A DNA stretch of 64,000 bases from assembly GCA_022494885.1 (NCBI GenBank), contig JAGVSM010003756.1, positions 62,001 through 126,000 on the forward strand. The letters run 5' to 3'. Positions 22,436 through 35,303 of this stretch are shown here, one piece after another. The notes below the pieces were generated by a model that was not told the DNA's origin, did not search any database, and was given only the letters and a program-made list of their open reading frames with translations. The translations under genes were made by a program, and so were the position numbers. Position 1 is the stretch's first letter. Every line of letters begins with the position of its first letter. The DNA is from Micrasema longulum (taxonomy: Eukaryota; Arthropoda; Insecta; Trichoptera; Brachycentridae).

Positions 22436-22880
22436 TCGGCCTCGTGGTGTAATTGGTCAGCACGTTTGTCTACCATGCAAGACGTCTCGGGTTCGATTCC
22501 CGACATGGTTGATATGAAATATTTATTTGAAGCGGTGTTTTTACGCTACAATATTTCATTTATTTATTTATTTATTTATTCATTCAAAATTACAAAATTA
22601 AATATTTATGAACTTATTAAGGCTTTTTAGGCTATGCCCGTGTCAAGCCACAATAAATAACAATAAAAATACATAGTAAAATTAATTAGATCAAATTATA
22701 ATGACATAGAATCACAATCTAGAAAAAAAAAGGAAATGTAATTCATTGTCCCTGAACTGGTTCCTGAAGCGTAAGAATGATTATCTTACCATCGTGTAAC
22801 AAAAATGATCAAGTTACGCTGCGATTGGTGTACATATGCAGTGCCATATTCACCATTTGAGGTGGAAAGGGGAATGATGA
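22436..22880 (+). mobile_element. SINE-A split by a retroelement tail
   Basis: 22436-22558 carries the complete head ('ggcctcgtggtgtaattggt', B-box 'gggttcgattcccgac'). 22746-22880 carries the rest ('gtccctgaactggttcct', 'aatgatcaagttacgctgc', 'gaatgatgattgatt'). The gap 22559-22745 is foreign. 'ttcatt' stands on both sides of it and is a plausible target duplication. Confidence 0.8.
22559..22745 (-). mobile_element. Short antisense retroelement tail inside SINE-A
   Basis: Begins with five TTTA units (a reversed A-rich tail) and has no ORF. It breaks the SINE-A body exactly within 'aatatttcat|agtccctgg' and is flanked by 'ttcatt'. It is younger than the SINE-A copy. Confidence 0.65.
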
Positions 22881-22883
22881 TTG

Positions 22884-23100
22884 ATTTATTTATTTATTTT
22901 ATTTTTACATAAACGGCATAAATTGCCTTTAACATATATTGAACATAAATATAAGTACATAACAAAAAATGATAAAATTGCATAACTATAAGTAACAAGT
23001 AGGTAAATATACATAAGCAACCAACAATATTAACGAAATATGTACATAAATGTGAAAAAACGTAAAAGAAAAACATTTTTAAACATAAAAAAAAATATAA
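22884..23100 (-). mobile_element. Probable antisense LINE 3' tail
   Basis: Starts 'gatttatttatttattttat' directly after the SINE-A tail, then A/T-rich sequence with 'acggcataaattgcctttaa'. No coding remnant. Called by analogy with 22559-22745. Confidence 0.35.
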
Positions 23101-23377
23101 GAGTTATGTTGCAAAAGAAAAAATAATCAGACTCGTTTTATAACTATCAAGTCCAGAACCAAATATATCAGAGTTGTCATCATACTTATTACCATATCTG
23201 TGGAGCCTGGGGATAGGCGAGTGCGTGTGATAGCTGGTCCTAGAACTTGCAGAACAAAAAGGAGATGTGTGGCAGGTATGTCGACCAAGTATTAAAGTAA
23301 TATCAGGTCAGTTGAGATTCTTTTATCGGAAAGGTTTAAAAGATTTGCTTAATATAATAATTTATTATAATTAAATA

Positions 23378-23885
23378 AAGCAGCTGGAATATGTTATAAA
23401 AATATCAATACCCTTAAAACTCTCTTCTGTTCCCTAGTTCACTCGCACCTAGAGTATTCCTCTGTTATCTGGTCTCCATATTACGATGTTCACATCAAGA
23501 ATATTGAATCAGTTCAACATCAATTTGAGAAAGATAGGCTGGAGGTTGGGCTTATCCAGTAACCTATATACGTATAATGAGTTAGAAACTACCTTGAATA
23601 TATCTTCTCTTCAAGACCGTCGAAATAAATCTGACCTTATAGTCCTATTTAAAATTCTCAACTCACTCTTTGATGCGCCTGAACTACTGAGCTCAATAAA
23701 ATTAAATATCCCAACTAGAAACCTCAGACAAAACTTACTCTTTCATACCGATAACCATAGAAATAACTATGGTTTTCATTCCCCTATGCCCAGAATTCTC
23801 AGGTCTGCCAACAAACATACCAGTATTGATCTTTGATAACAAGTTGTCTTCTTTCAAACGATCACTGAATCAAATTCAATTATAA
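23378..23885 (+). pseudogene. C-terminal part of a jockey-type LINE ORF2
   Basis: The plus-strand peptide 'TLKTLFCSLVHSHLEYSSVI' followed by 'WSPYYDVHIKNIESVQHQF' is the conserved LVRSxLEYxSxIWSP region after the polymerase. It continues in another frame as 'SSLQDRRNKSDLIVLFKILN' and 'LLSSIKLNIPTRNLRQ', then in a third as 'FDNKLSSFKRSLNQIQL'. At least two frameshifts (about 23530 and 23835). The (ATAA)n tail near 24008 fits the element's 3' end. Confidence 0.75.
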
Positions 23886-24047
23886 ACACCTCTCTCGCGC
23901 TTCCACTCCCACAAAGTCTACTATAAACCAATGAGTCTTTCTACTTTTTTTATAATAATTTTCTATGTATAAATGTGTCCATAAAAATTCTCATCGGGCG
24001 TATATATAAATAAATAAATAAGTCATATTTAATTATTGTATCTATTC

Positions 24048-24118
24048 TTCCCGGAAATCGAACCCAAAAACCCCGTGCTTGGGATAAGCATATCAATCAC
24101 CACACCACGGGGCTTATA
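24048..24118 (-). mobile_element. tRNA-like head fragment
   Basis: Reverse complement reads as A-box 'gccccgtggtgtggtgattg' and a B-box from 'ggaaatcgaacccaaaaacc'. No body follows. It may be a tRNA-derived SINE head or a tRNA pseudogene. Confidence 0.45.
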
Positions 24119-24477
24119 TATTTCAATATAAAGTATTGTGAAGCGGGAGGTTATGAAGTATACGTACCAATTAAAGTAAGGTGGATCCTGCCATACGACA
24201 TTTTTTATCTCCTTTATCGCTGTATGTATGAAATACTGAATACATCAATTATATTTTAGAATTATCTTGTTTGTTCATGTTAGAATTACTAAGATATGGA
24301 CTGTTATAGGATTCAAATAAATAAAGATGTTTGTATTGATTAATGTTTAACCAGGACAAATAGGGTTTTGATCACTGATTATATAATATAACATTCTGTG
24401 AATAATTTTATTCGTACACCTGCATATATTACTGGGCTATTAAATAAGTGTGTCGTTAGTCCGTACAAATATATTTT

Positions 24478-24835
24478 TTATCAGAAATGTTTTGAGTATG
24501 TCCAAATGTTTGCAGACTGGCTGGATTTCCTCCCTAGGAAGTTATTTAGATCTAAATTTGTTTTAGCGTTTAACAGAAGTTTAGGCGTTTACAGGGCTTA
24601 TGACCTGTCGTTGGCTGGTTAAAGTGGCCATTTTAGATACTGCGTAACATTCACCATTTTTCATTTGGTTAAACATCCACATTTCCTCAACTCTTCCACC
24701 AGTTGACTTTTTGAAGTAAAAGAGCTGAAACATTTTTCGTGTGAGTGAGATTCATCCGGCTGAACCAATTCACCTACTAGGCAACGCATAAAAACATTTT
24801 TTTAAATTTTTATACTTCTTATTTTACCAGTTAAT
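24478..24835 (-). repeat. R390 repeat, near-complete reverse copy
   Basis: Reverse order of the monomer: 'atgtccaaatgtttgcagac', 'ctccctaggaagttattta', 'ggcttatgacctgtcgttgg', 'ctggttaaagtggccatttt' and 'aactcttccaccagttgac', ending near 'cttcttattttaccag'. The open frame through it (24398-24622) is not a gene. Confidence 0.7.
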
Positions 24836-24929
24836 TAACTTAAAAGTTAGCGCATATTTATTTTCAAACTAAGATGTAACTAAACCGTCTACAGAAGTAA
24901 ATCTTATTAAAAAGTTATGTTCCAAGAAT

Positions 24930-25140
24930 ATTTTGAGTATGTCGAAATGTTTGTAAAAAGACAATACATTGTTAAACGGTATATTAAGAAATACTTAAAT
25001 TAAAAAATTAAACATAGGCAGAATGGTGAATGTTACGCAGTGTGTAAAGTGGTCACTTAAACCAGTTAAAGACAGGTCATAAGCCCTGTAAATGCCTAGA
25101 CCTCCATATTCCCTTCTCAAAAATCTTTTTCCTCTGTTGC
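24930..25140. repeat. R390 repeat, reverse piece then forward piece
   Basis: 'tattttgagtatgtcgaaat' is reverse. From about 25015 'ataggcagaatggtgaatgt', 'cacttaaaccagttaaagac' and 'aggtcataagccctgtaaat' are forward. Confidence 0.65.
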
Positions 25141-26030
25141 AACCAATTTAGATGTTTTTTCTCATTTATCAAAATATTCTCATAAAATATAATATGTTCT
25201 AATTTATCATGTTACACTAGGAAATTTCGTCAGCGGAATTTTTAATATATGAGGTGCAAAGGTAAATTATTAAAAATAATTGTTTTTGTTAGTAAATTAA
25301 CAGTAATGGGTGCATAAAAACCAATATTTAAATATTACCTTTCACACACAGGACTTTCTTTACCTTTCCTGTATTTGTAAATAGTTAGTTAATTGTAATC
25401 AAATGTTAGCGGAGTTAAAATTCGATCATTTGATTTTCAGATTCGGATCGGTGTTGGTCCGATACTCACACTGACCAGAATGAAATTATGAAATAAACGC
25501 ATATTAATTTTATTAGTCACACTTAAAATAAATTCATGATACCACCGATGCGCATATCCAAATGTAATTCTGGATATATTGCATTAAATTTTTTTTTGTT
25601 GATATTTTCGTTACTTTTTTTAGCTCGTTCATCATCCTTTTAAATTTAGATAAAATCCATGAATCACAAAAGAGTTGTATTGAAACCCACCGCTTGAACA
25701 ACGCTCTATAAACAAATATTACCTTTTTACACGAAGCAATAAATTTGCTTTAAATATGTTTCATCGTTTGGATTCAAAAGTCATACATTTTCTTGTCATG
25801 CCGATGTCGCCTAATATACCTAAGCAAAATTTATGAACAATAAAAAAAAAATATTTAATAGCGGTGACACGTTAACCAAATATTTCGGTTATCTTCAGAA
25901 TCGATTATAATTTTTATTGTTGGTAAAAAAAAACATAATTTCTCTATCCACGCTTGGCGTATTACTTATTATTATTTTTGTTTACATTATATTAAATAAA
26001 ATTGATCAGTCCTACGCTTCAGGTGCAGGG
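25141..26030. other. AT-rich DNA, nothing recognised
   Basis: No ORF, repeat match or RNA gene noticed. Confidence 0.4.
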
Positions 26031-26034
26031 CCAT

Positions 26035-26225
26035 GAACAACGGCGGCCTCCGTGGTGTAGTGGTCAAGACGCTTGACTCACGCACGGAAGGTTCCGGGTT
26101 CGATTCCCGGTGAGAACACAAAAATTAAAATGTGATTTTTCTCAAGCCTGGGTGCTCTGTGATGTAATTCACCACTGTAATTAGGCCTCCTGGCCTGTTG
26201 TGGTGCAAAAAAAAAATGTAAAAAA
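26035..26225 (+). mobile_element. SINE-C
   Basis: The tRNA-like head is well kept: A-box area 'cctccgtggtgtagtggtca', B-box 'gggttcgattcccggt'. The body reads 'atgtgatttttctcaagcc', 'gggtgctctgtgatgtaat' and 'aggcctcctggcctgttgtg', with a poly-A tail. The same order is found in reverse at 37391-37609, which establishes the family. Confidence 0.75.
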
Positions 26226-26234
26226 AAAAAAAAA

Positions 26235-26470
26235 ATGTAATATTTCAGTGCAAACCACTTTATAAACAAGTCGATCCTCCCAGGAATCGAACCCAGGACC
26301 TCAAGCATGGTAAGCATATACCACGAGGCGGCTCTTCTCCACTCGATTTCCCTTTCCATAATTTTTGCCTAAGAGTAGCCAACGAGTCAAAAACACTCAT
26401 CCAAGGTTCTGATTCACACGCAGAACTGTATTTTTTACACGCAAGACTGTATTTTTACACCCAAAAATGT
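26235..26470 (-). mobile_element. SINE-A variant with long 5' head
   Basis: Reverse strand: B-box complement 'caggaatcgaacccaggacc', then 'agcatataccacgaggcg', 'tctccactcgatttcccttt', 'gagtcaaaaacactcatcca' and 'acacgcagaactgtatttt'. The SINE-A 3' body is missing. Confidence 0.6.
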
Positions 26471-26591
26471 GCTTTTTTTATTTCATTGAAACACGTTAAC
26501 ATAGCAATAATTTATTTTGACGCGTATATAAGGTAAATTAGATTTGTCTCTTTCTGGAAAATTCTCTAAAATCAAACATTATTTCCACTGC

Positions 26592-26852
26592 CATCATTAT
26601 CTTTCTGCGCCCAATGGTACATAGGGCACTGCATTGCTACACCAATCGCTGCGTGTCTTGATTTTTTTGTAACATGATGGTAAGATGATCAGTCTCGCGT
26701 TTCAGGTGCTACTCTAGGGACTTAAGAAATATTTTAGAGTAAAAATACCTTATTTAATAAATATTTGATGTCAATCATGTTGGGAATCGGACCCGAGACC
26801 TCTTTCATGGTAGGCAAATGCGCTGACCACTATACCACGAGACTGACATTTC
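26592..26852 (-). mobile_element. SINE-A, full length
   Basis: Reverse-strand order intact: 'cgcccaatggtacatagggc', 'atgatcagtctcgcgtttca', 'atcatgttgggaatcggacc', 'accactataccacgagactg'. Confidence 0.8.
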
Positions 26853-26862
26853 CATTATTCCT

Positions 26863-28460
26863 GTACCACTTATTACACCATTGCGTCTTAATTTTGTACT
26901 TTCGGAAAGAAAAAAATAATAATTCTTTAAAAACTACATTCGGTTGAATATTTTTTATTCAGGTTGGTTTATTAATACATTCTTAAATAAATTATTGAAT
27001 ACAAATCATATGAAAAATCTATTAGCAAATCAAATATATAAAAGTTACTGAATCGATTAATTGTTGCTTAAATCATAAATTTTTACTTATTATTTTTATT
27101 ATTAGTATAGATAACTTATATAGCGCCATTTTCGTAACAAAATACCTCAAGGGCGCTTTACATAGTGATTCTTTTAAATTTGTAATTTAATTAAAATAAT
27201 TTATTTTGTTGTCACATGCTACGGATTTATTCACTTGGTGTATAAGTGTATTATACACTTATAACCGGTTATCAAATTCAATCGGTTATTGTGGTACTGG
27301 TTCTGTTATTCGATTATACGTTTTACTAACAATCGACTACCTACGTACATTGCGTATGTTCATTTTATAATTTGTGTACAATCGCATTCGCAATGTGCTG
27401 TCATATTTATTTATATGTAATCAGGATAATCCCTCCATAAATTCAAATGCGGTGTACGTGTATATATATATATATATGTATACATTATGTTCAAGCCGTT
27501 TGATTTACTTTCAAAGGACACTGTATTAGTAAATTATGAAGGCGCCTACCGAGATGCTATTCTGACCATTTTATTAACAATTTTAACGCCTGTCAAGTTT
27601 TAAATATGTGTTTCGGGTATGATTGCAGATAATGCAGTCATCGTTGAATTTATTAAATGTACTTAAATATTAATAGCCAGATTAAGCTGTAAAAGAATCA
27701 ATGATACAGGAATGTTTGAGATTATATGCCGCATACAAATCTGTACCTTAGAGGATAAAACACGAGAGATTACTTGTTACTGTTTTGAAGTTAAAAATGC
27801 AAAAAATATCGCAATAAGCTATTTTATACTCAAATAAAATACTGAAGTCTACTTTGGTCATAAAAATGCATTTTGAACTAAAAAAAAATCCACTTTGTTT
27901 TAATTTTAAAAAACATCATAATGCTATTTTAAAATTTAATGATATTATAAAAATAATCATTATTTTACATTAAAATCAGTAAATAAATTCAAATTAAATT
28001 TAAATAAATTTTTTGAACCCCAGTAAAAATAGCATTCTATTTTAATTAGTATTATTGTATTACTATTTTCTGTTTTTCTCTTTATTTCGTAAAATTTCAA
28101 TTTTTTTCTCGTGTATATTCGAAATTATAAAACTTCAAATTACCAAATAAATATAACAGTGTAAGTCCCTCTTATTCTCATCACAGTCAAGCACAGCTAG
28201 TTTCATTTTTGGAAAGATGGTTATAACAGTGGTTATAACATTTAAAAAATATATGTAGATCATAATAGAAAAATAAAAACGTATCATTATTCAATGTAAC
28301 TGCCGTGGTTTATCCTTTAAGGTACTAACATATAATTTTATTTTTTTAATGCGAGTTGCATTGATTATTTACCGTACTTATTATGTGCACAAGATTTATA
28401 TTTCTTACAGTGGAATTTTTCTGCTGATATTAATATCTGAACTGATGTATATCAATTAAG
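26863..28460. other. AT-rich DNA with one palindrome
   Basis: No gene recognised. A perfect 10-bp-arm palindrome lies at 27242-27264 ('tataagtgta' / 'tacacttata'), and a TA microsatellite at about 27462-27482. Confidence 0.45.
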
Positions 28461-28464
28461 ATCT

Positions 28465-28657
28465 ACTCCTGATAAATAGGGCACTGCATCATTAGACCAA
28501 ATGAGGCGTACCTCGATCATCTCACATTAGTCTCACACTTCAGGTAACAGTCCAGAAACTATAAAATAATGTAGTGTAAAACCGCCTTTCGAACACTTCG
28601 TGTCGAACTAAAACCCGGGACCTCAACATGCTAGGCAAATGCACCAACTACTTCTTT
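28465..28657 (-). mobile_element. SINE-A, diverged
   Basis: Reverse strand: 'aatagggcactgcatcatta', 'acctcgatcatctcacatt', 'cttcaggtaacagtccagaa', 'gaactaaaacccgggacctc' and 'aggcaaatgcaccaacta'. Confidence 0.65.
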
Positions 28658-28974
28658 TTTCAGTGTTCCATGGTCAGCGTTCCATCCTTGAGTTAAAAAC
28701 TCTTGCCCGGGATTCTGGTACTTCTTTACGCACAGAACTATGTTCTTTATCCGCCCGAACGCGAACAAAATACAGTTGTCATTTTTTTGTTGCAAAATTA
28801 TCGCAATATTGTCTCACGAAATTATTGCATGTTTATTATTATACAATAAAAGCGCCCGCTTGTTTCCCGACACTGTTAATAAAAAATTATGTCGCTCTGC
28901 AGTTTCGCATGTTCACTTTTTTTTATTTTAAAACTGATTTGGCGAAAATGTTATATTTCTTTATCAATTTGGTC

Positions 28975-29427
28975 TCGATTCTATAGGTTTCATACTGACC
29001 ATATCGAGTCTGTCCAACACCATTTTTTAAGAAAAATGGCATTGTTGCTTGGATTGCAAAGGGGTAATTATTCCTATTTTGAAACAGAGCAATCTCTCAA
29101 TCTGTCTGCATTGGAAAAACGTAGAACGGGGATGTACCATATAAGCATTTTTAAAATACTTAATGCCATAAGTTATGTATCTGGCATGTTCTCTGCTGTA
29201 TCTTGCACGTTCAAAATCTCCTATTTATCAAATCTTTTAAAAGCAACTTTTGTCTTTATGCCCCAATGTACAGAATGTGTAGATTAGTCAATTCGTCACA
29301 CAACTTGGTATTCTTTGGGATAGATCTTTCGGCGTTTCGTAGATCTCTTCGCCTAATGGCGAATGTTAATACACAATTTGAGATGAAGATAGATTGGCAT
29401 GGGTTAGCTAGAACTATTATGTGTTAA
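28975..29427 (+). pseudogene. C-terminal fragment of a LINE ORF2
   Basis: The plus-strand peptide 'HIESVQHHFLRKMALLLGL' then 'LNLSALEKRRTGMYHISIFK' matches the IExVQxxFLR ... LxLxxLExRR ... FK-x-LN order of the jockey-like C-terminal region. A frame change near 29230 leads to 'SSHNLVFFGIDLSAFRRSL'. It is a different family from the copy at 23378 but the same region of the protein. No catalytic domain. Confidence 0.7.
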
Positions 29428-30716
29428 TCGTATTTATGAACATATTGTAAACCAGTATTTTACTGCCCTTGTTTGTCTTTGCTATACAGTTATGTTCTTT
29501 TTATTCAGTTTCTTCTACATAATATGTTTTTTAATATAACTGTTATAATTGGTTTAGGTCTTATATTCAATAAATTAATAATTAATCCAAGGAAATAACA
29601 AAACGTAGAAACATTAAAAGCTTTCATTGTACCCCTTCCTGCAGTATTGTCAATTTGTGATTAACCAAATACACGTGGTCAGTAGCACTGAATATATAAA
29701 TTTACACTAAAAATGTATTATGTAACTCAGTAGACATTATAATAATAAATATGTACATCTCCCCTCCCCTCCTTATCCTCTCTTCAAGCATTTTTGTCCT
29801 TATCCCGTCCAATTTACAGTATCTTAATGTTCTTAAAATTAATATTTAAAAAATCTTTGATTATTAAGTACATGAAAATAACATTTTGATATGTATAAAT
29901 TGTATGTATTTATTTGATATGTAATATATTTTCTTTACTAACTTTGTATACTATGTGGAAATCTGTTATTAGTTCTGAGTTTATACACTTTATCTGTTTG
30001 TTTACTAAAAATATGTATGTAGAACTGTTGATTTCCCTAATAAAATAAAAAATATTTAAAAATATATATAAAAAGACCTTACATCTATGGTCAGTACATT
30101 CGCTTTATTCTACTTCACTATTCTAATTCACTATCCTTGCATAACAGTGAAGGAATACTGTGTGAGTTTCATTTTGGGAACGCTTCCATGCTTCCCGGAT
30201 CCCGCTTCGAATGAAAGAAGAACGTAGTGTCACAAACAAAATAAACAACTACACAAAACATCTATACATTTATAAAATTTGCCTAAAACAGACAGGCCCT
30301 TTCAACAAAAGACAACCAGCATTCCAAAGAATATAATTACATCAAATTATCAAGACAATACTGTCAGATGCTCACAGACCTTTTCATTATTATTATTGTG
30401 AATTTGTTAAGAAATCGGCGGACAAAATTTTCGGCGAGGTGTTAAATCGAAACGAAGGTAGGCATTCCTAGCAGATGTAAAAATAAATCTGCGAAAATTA
30501 TTTCAGATCACCTTCACCTGGCTCTGAATGATACGGATTACGGATATTTAAATCAACATTAGTACCGGCCAACTTTCACCCTTAGAGTAATGCATTATCA
30601 TTAATCCGTCCCAGTTGTTGAAATTTCCTGATTGGTTGTATCACACAGATCAAAATACTGAACAAAAGTTGATCAGAAACCTGAAAATAATTTTATAAAA
30701 GAAATCTTGTTGGTAT
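29428..30716. other. AT-rich DNA, nothing firmly recognised
   Basis: 29428-30060 may include the 3' UTR of the preceding LINE, ending in 'aataaaataaaaaatattta' near 30040. 30060-30716 has slightly higher complexity but no exon that I can support. Confidence 0.4.
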
Positions 30717-31000
30717 ATATCGCACCCCCAGAAGTACACTCTCGTAGTTTTGAATTTGGCTGTTTTGAGTTATAAATGCAGTTTCTAACGCATTTCTACG
30801 ATTTTTTGAGCGAGATATACCACAATCTTCGGTATTCTTTCAAATCGTTTTAGTAAACTTCCGAAAAGAACATTGCAGTAATTATGGTGCTAAAGTGGCT
30901 GTTTTTATATTTTGACACTCAAATAAACTCAGTTGGTTTTTGCTCTCCGGCAGAATGGCTAATTTAGACATACCACAATATACTTCTGGTGGTGTGATAT
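30717..31000. mobile_element. TIR-4 element
   Basis: Left end 'atatcgcacccccagaagta' pairs with the reverse complement of the right end 'tacttctggtggtgtgatat'. The interior has 'taaatgcagtttctaacgc' and 'cattgcagtaattatggtgc'. A related copy in reverse lies at 54051-54436 ('tctaaattagccatt', 'gtacattgcagtatcataat'). No ORF. Confidence 0.7.
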
Positions 31001-34000
31001 TTTAACCGCGATTTATTTTATATTATTTACTTTATAAAATATTTTACAAACAAAGGTAATTTAAGAGTCTTCACTAGGGAAATCTATTCTAAAGAGGACT
31101 GTCCACCTGTCCAGTTTTTAAATTTTTTTTTTTTAATTATTTCACATGTCATTCAATTTTTTTAAATTTTCTTCCGTTCTAATTTTCTCCAGCCAGATTT
31201 AAATTCCTCTTTTCAAATATTGTTTATAATCGGTTGAGTTAATTTTATGTGGAAGCACATTAAAGAATTTGACAGAAAAAAATCGTTATCTATTAAAAAA
31301 ATTAACGCACCCCGAGAATAACAGTAGCACATATTAAAAAAAAACAGTTTTTACACAGAAGCCCGCTATCAGTAAATTAATATTCATTCGCAAAAAAAAG
31401 CAGAACTTAAGGTTTTCTTACTCACTTGTGTAAAAATCTGATCAACTTTCTGACCAGTTTTCTGAATCGTATAATACGGTTTTTACTTATATTCCGAGAT
31501 ACCGAGTGATTAATCGCGTTATATTGGGTCAGCCCTGTCCCGATTCAAAAGAAATTTCCCTATCAATAATAATTATGAATTGACACTTATTTTTAAATTG
31601 TATAGTTTCGAGATATTTGAGATAAGTACAACAGGGTTGCAACAAACGCGCGGAGTTAGATGAAGTAGAAAATATAATCATAGATGGTTTTGGGTTAAAG
31701 AGTTTTAACGTATTTTAAAAAATCTTCCTTGTGCTGTCCGCCAATATGTTTAGGTACTGTCCGGCTATTCCTGTTGAGTTTACCAACGTATTGCATAAAA
31801 TTGTTTTATTATAACTCTCCAAGCTGGTGGAGTTTATAAAATTGCATTGACTACACACCAGGCGCGTGCGGTGAATATTATCAGTTGGGATGCTTACAAA
31901 AAATAAACATGTGTTTAAATTTAGTGGGTGTGATAGTAATAGTACATATAGGTAGACTTCTAATTACAATAAATATTACATAGAATCTCTTTTGTAAAGT
32001 GCGCTTGAGGTTTTATATTATGAAAAAAGCCTATGTAAGTTTTCCATTGTAATAAAAATAATTAATAGTTGATCATATAATATAAAGTAACGGCGCACAG
32101 GAGCAGGCGCGTCTCGCGGTGAAGCTGTTAACATTTGAACACCACCTAAAACTCGAGATAAATTTCAACAACACGTTGGATGCTCTTGTCTCTTTGAGTC
32201 TCGTATAACAATACGACAACGTTATAAACTTTAATGCGCGTTTGTGAAAATTCGAATATTTGTCTTATTAGACTAGACTCAAAATGAATGTAGTTATGCA
32301 AAAAACAGCCAGCCATAAAAAAGTTAAACTGGGATAATAGCACCTTTGTGGAAAGAGTGAATGATTAAATCTACACGACAGTTGGAATGTTTTTGACTTT
32401 GACAAATGATAAACAATAAACACATTAGTTTTTTTAATATATTGCAAACAATAATCTTGTCATTTATTTGACTAGGTTTAGTGATTTTTTAAGGAACTTA
32501 AGATTTTTCTCTCGCTTTGAGTGATTTCTGCAAATTGAGGAATACCGTTTTTGTGATCAACATTATTTTCAGAAGGTGATTAATACAGTTTTTTTGTATA
32601 AAAACGGTCTGGCTGTTTTTAGCGGAACATAGAATTAACCTTACTGCACCCGATAACATTAATATCTTAATTTTCCAAAATTATGGACTGGTTGCTTTCT
32701 GCATAACTACGTTCAAATGAAGAATATTATCCAGATTCCAGCGTATCAAACGAATACTATCAAGGCCAAGCTACTCAAGTCACTCTAATACAGATAATAT
32801 GCATACGTATTTAGGTATGTATACTGAAAATATTGTTTGAAAGTGTAAATTGCGTGCGCTCGAACATTTTTTGCTTTAATTTTAGAAATATTTTTAGATT
32901 TTTTTACATTCATAATTTTTAACAATAAAATACATATTCGTATTTTTAAAAATACAAGGGATGCGCCGCATCCACAGTATATACTGAAGGAACGCGCCTG
33001 CTACACACGACTTTAGGAACTATGAGATTTTTATATTTATTTTATTCGTGGAAACCAAATGGAATATTCTACCCGTATTCAACATTAATATTAAATAAAA
33101 CAATTTAGTTTTTAACAACTCATTGTTTATTTTATTACCCCCCGATTTCGAAGCTACACAAGCTTATCAAGGTTAAATTTAGCATTGAATATTATCCTAT
33201 TTTTTTTTTTTATCATGTTTTTGTCTTGTGAAGTATTTTTGTGTGGTGTGAAGTGAGGGATAAGGGGGTTAAAGTTCGATCTTCATTTCTAAAACAAGAC
33301 AGGGCTGTAGGAAATGTTGTTTATTTGAATATTGATTATGATTTGTTAGTATGTATCGCTTAATTTTTTTAATGATTTCTAAGTTATTTAATCTTAATGT
33401 TTTATTTTCAACTTAATAATATAATTATTATTTTTAATCAAATAGTTTACGAATACAGAAAAAAATATTATGATTATGTGTTCTTTTAGTCGAATAAGTT
33501 TATTTTGTTCAACAATATTTTGAGGTAAAATTCTCCGAGAATTTTACATATCACTATAGAAATAAATATCGAACAGAGATTATGATTAACTTAAATTAAA
33601 CTGTAAATTAAGTTACATTTTGTCGTTTTCCTCACCCTGCCATACTTTATCATTTTTATTATTATTTACAAATACGAGTTTGAACCAATTTGTGACTCCG
33701 GTTTAATTGATGACGGGATTCCCGAGTATTTCATTATTTCCTGCCTTTCTGATATTTGTAAATTCAAAATTTACTATAATTTCGTTATAAGGATGAAACA
33801 AAATCGGGCGGAAGCTTGGCGTTTCGAAACTCACAAAACGAATGCAAAAATGGGCTATCGTTGGTCGGCGTGGATACCGCCAATCTGCAATTTTGTCAAA
33901 AATAATATTTTTATGTGTATATAAACCTCAGAGTAATAATGCGTAACCTAGAGAGACGCCCTATCACTATGTTTTATAGAACGCAAGCGATGTTGGTTTG

Positions 34001-35119
34001 TTGGTTAGCTACCAATTGGTGGCCATTTTGTTTTATTAGACAACATGAACATAACGGTTCTATCGGATGCTTTTGTAGCTGTGCTTGGCTTTGTTTGTAA
34101 ATAACTTGGATGTTTACGTTAAAATAAATAAAAAAAGTTGCGGCAGGAGGAGCGTCAAATGTGTTAAAGGAGTCAGTTTTTACAGGTAATTGATTCCGAA
34201 TATTTTCCTATGATTTACATTGATTTTTGGCATTTATTGTCCCGACACGTATATTATGTTGCCCAAAAACTTTCCTTATATCAACATATTTACTTCAGAT
34301 ACAATTTTTTCTCAATTTAGAAGATAAATTTGTGAATTAGAGTATGTTTACTGTTGATTATGGGCAATATGTCAGGGCCGCACTCGGCATCCATATAAAG
34401 TTTGAGTTTTTATCGAGTAGAGATCGATTAAAATTTTACTCGAAAATAGCAATGTTAACCTTGAAATCCCATCTAAAATGACGTGTCCAGATTTCAGGCC
34501 GCTACGACTTGCCGTTTCGGAAATGTGACGGACAAACAAACAAACTCAACACAGGACTTTGGTTCCATGGAGTTGGGATTTATGTCTCAATAAATGTAAC
34601 ATAAGTATATTGTTAATAAAATGAATAAATAAATAAAAAATAAACACAAACATATATTTTCAGTTTTATAAAATCAATATAGGCGAATTGTAGAAAAATA
34701 AATTGGAAAAACCCTGCAATAATACATCCACAGGTACATATTTAAAAGTATTTACAATGCAAATTAATATCCATTTGGCAATTCTCGACCTGAGTACGGC
34801 CCATTGTTTTGCTGCGAACTGTGGTTAACTTAATACCCAGTAGTCATAGAATGGTTTTCTTACGTTTGGGCTCCTCTTTAGGTTACGCATTATTACTTTG
34901 GGATATAAACGATGAATGTCAAAAAAAAATAGTTTTGAGATTGAACGTTTTTAAGTTTTCAAACCTCTTGGACAATAAACTTATAAATATAAAGTATTCT
35001 GCCTTATGTAAATAGCATGTACTGTTTATTATAATCTAAAAAAATTTTCGTTAATATTAAATTATCGTTTTACTTCCAGTATTTAACTGATAAACCACCC
35101 TTTATCCCCTGTGTGTATT
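31001..35119. other. Four-kilobase AT-rich stretch, no gene recognised
   Basis: Open frames (for example 32146-32343 minus, 33915-34100 plus, 34809-35015 plus) are short and without known motifs. A TATA-like 'gtatataaacc' at about 33918 follows a more complex stretch (33650-33900), but no exon with splice signals could be defined. 'actcaacacaggactttggt' near 34546 resembles 5105-5125, hinting at an unnamed repeat. Confidence 0.4.
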
Positions 35120-35303
35120 TTTTTTTGTAAAAAGAAATATTGGCGTTCTCTTAATTTACCCAAATATTTCAACTGGCCATTTTCAACGAGTTATTAATAA
35201 TTTACTATTAGAAAATGTAAATCAAGTTAAGGTAGAGTGGGGTTTGAACCTCGGGCCTCTGGCCCGTGAGTCCGCAACACTAGCCACCGGACCATAACCC
35301 GAT
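35120..35303 (-). mobile_element. SINE-B, full-length-like
   Basis: Reverse copy of 12722-12905: 'gcgttctcttaatttaccc', 'ggccattttcaacgagttat', then the head complement 'ggtttgaacctcgggcctct' and 'ctagccaccggaccataacc'. Confidence 0.75.

Noticed and set aside
22436..22510. Possible true tRNA gene
   Set aside because: Same reason: the head is followed by the repeated SINE-A body and occurs many times in the window.
24398..24622. 74-codon open frame on the plus strand
   Set aside because: It lies mostly over a reverse R390 repeat copy; other copies of the repeat are not open.
26035..26108. Possible true tRNA gene
   Set aside because: A-box and B-box are good, but the acceptor stem does not close convincingly and the unit continues into a SINE body shared with 37391-37609.
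33915..34100. TATA-like box followed by a 61-codon frame
   Set aside because: No recognisable protein and no supporting splice or polyadenylation structure; TATA-like strings are frequent here.
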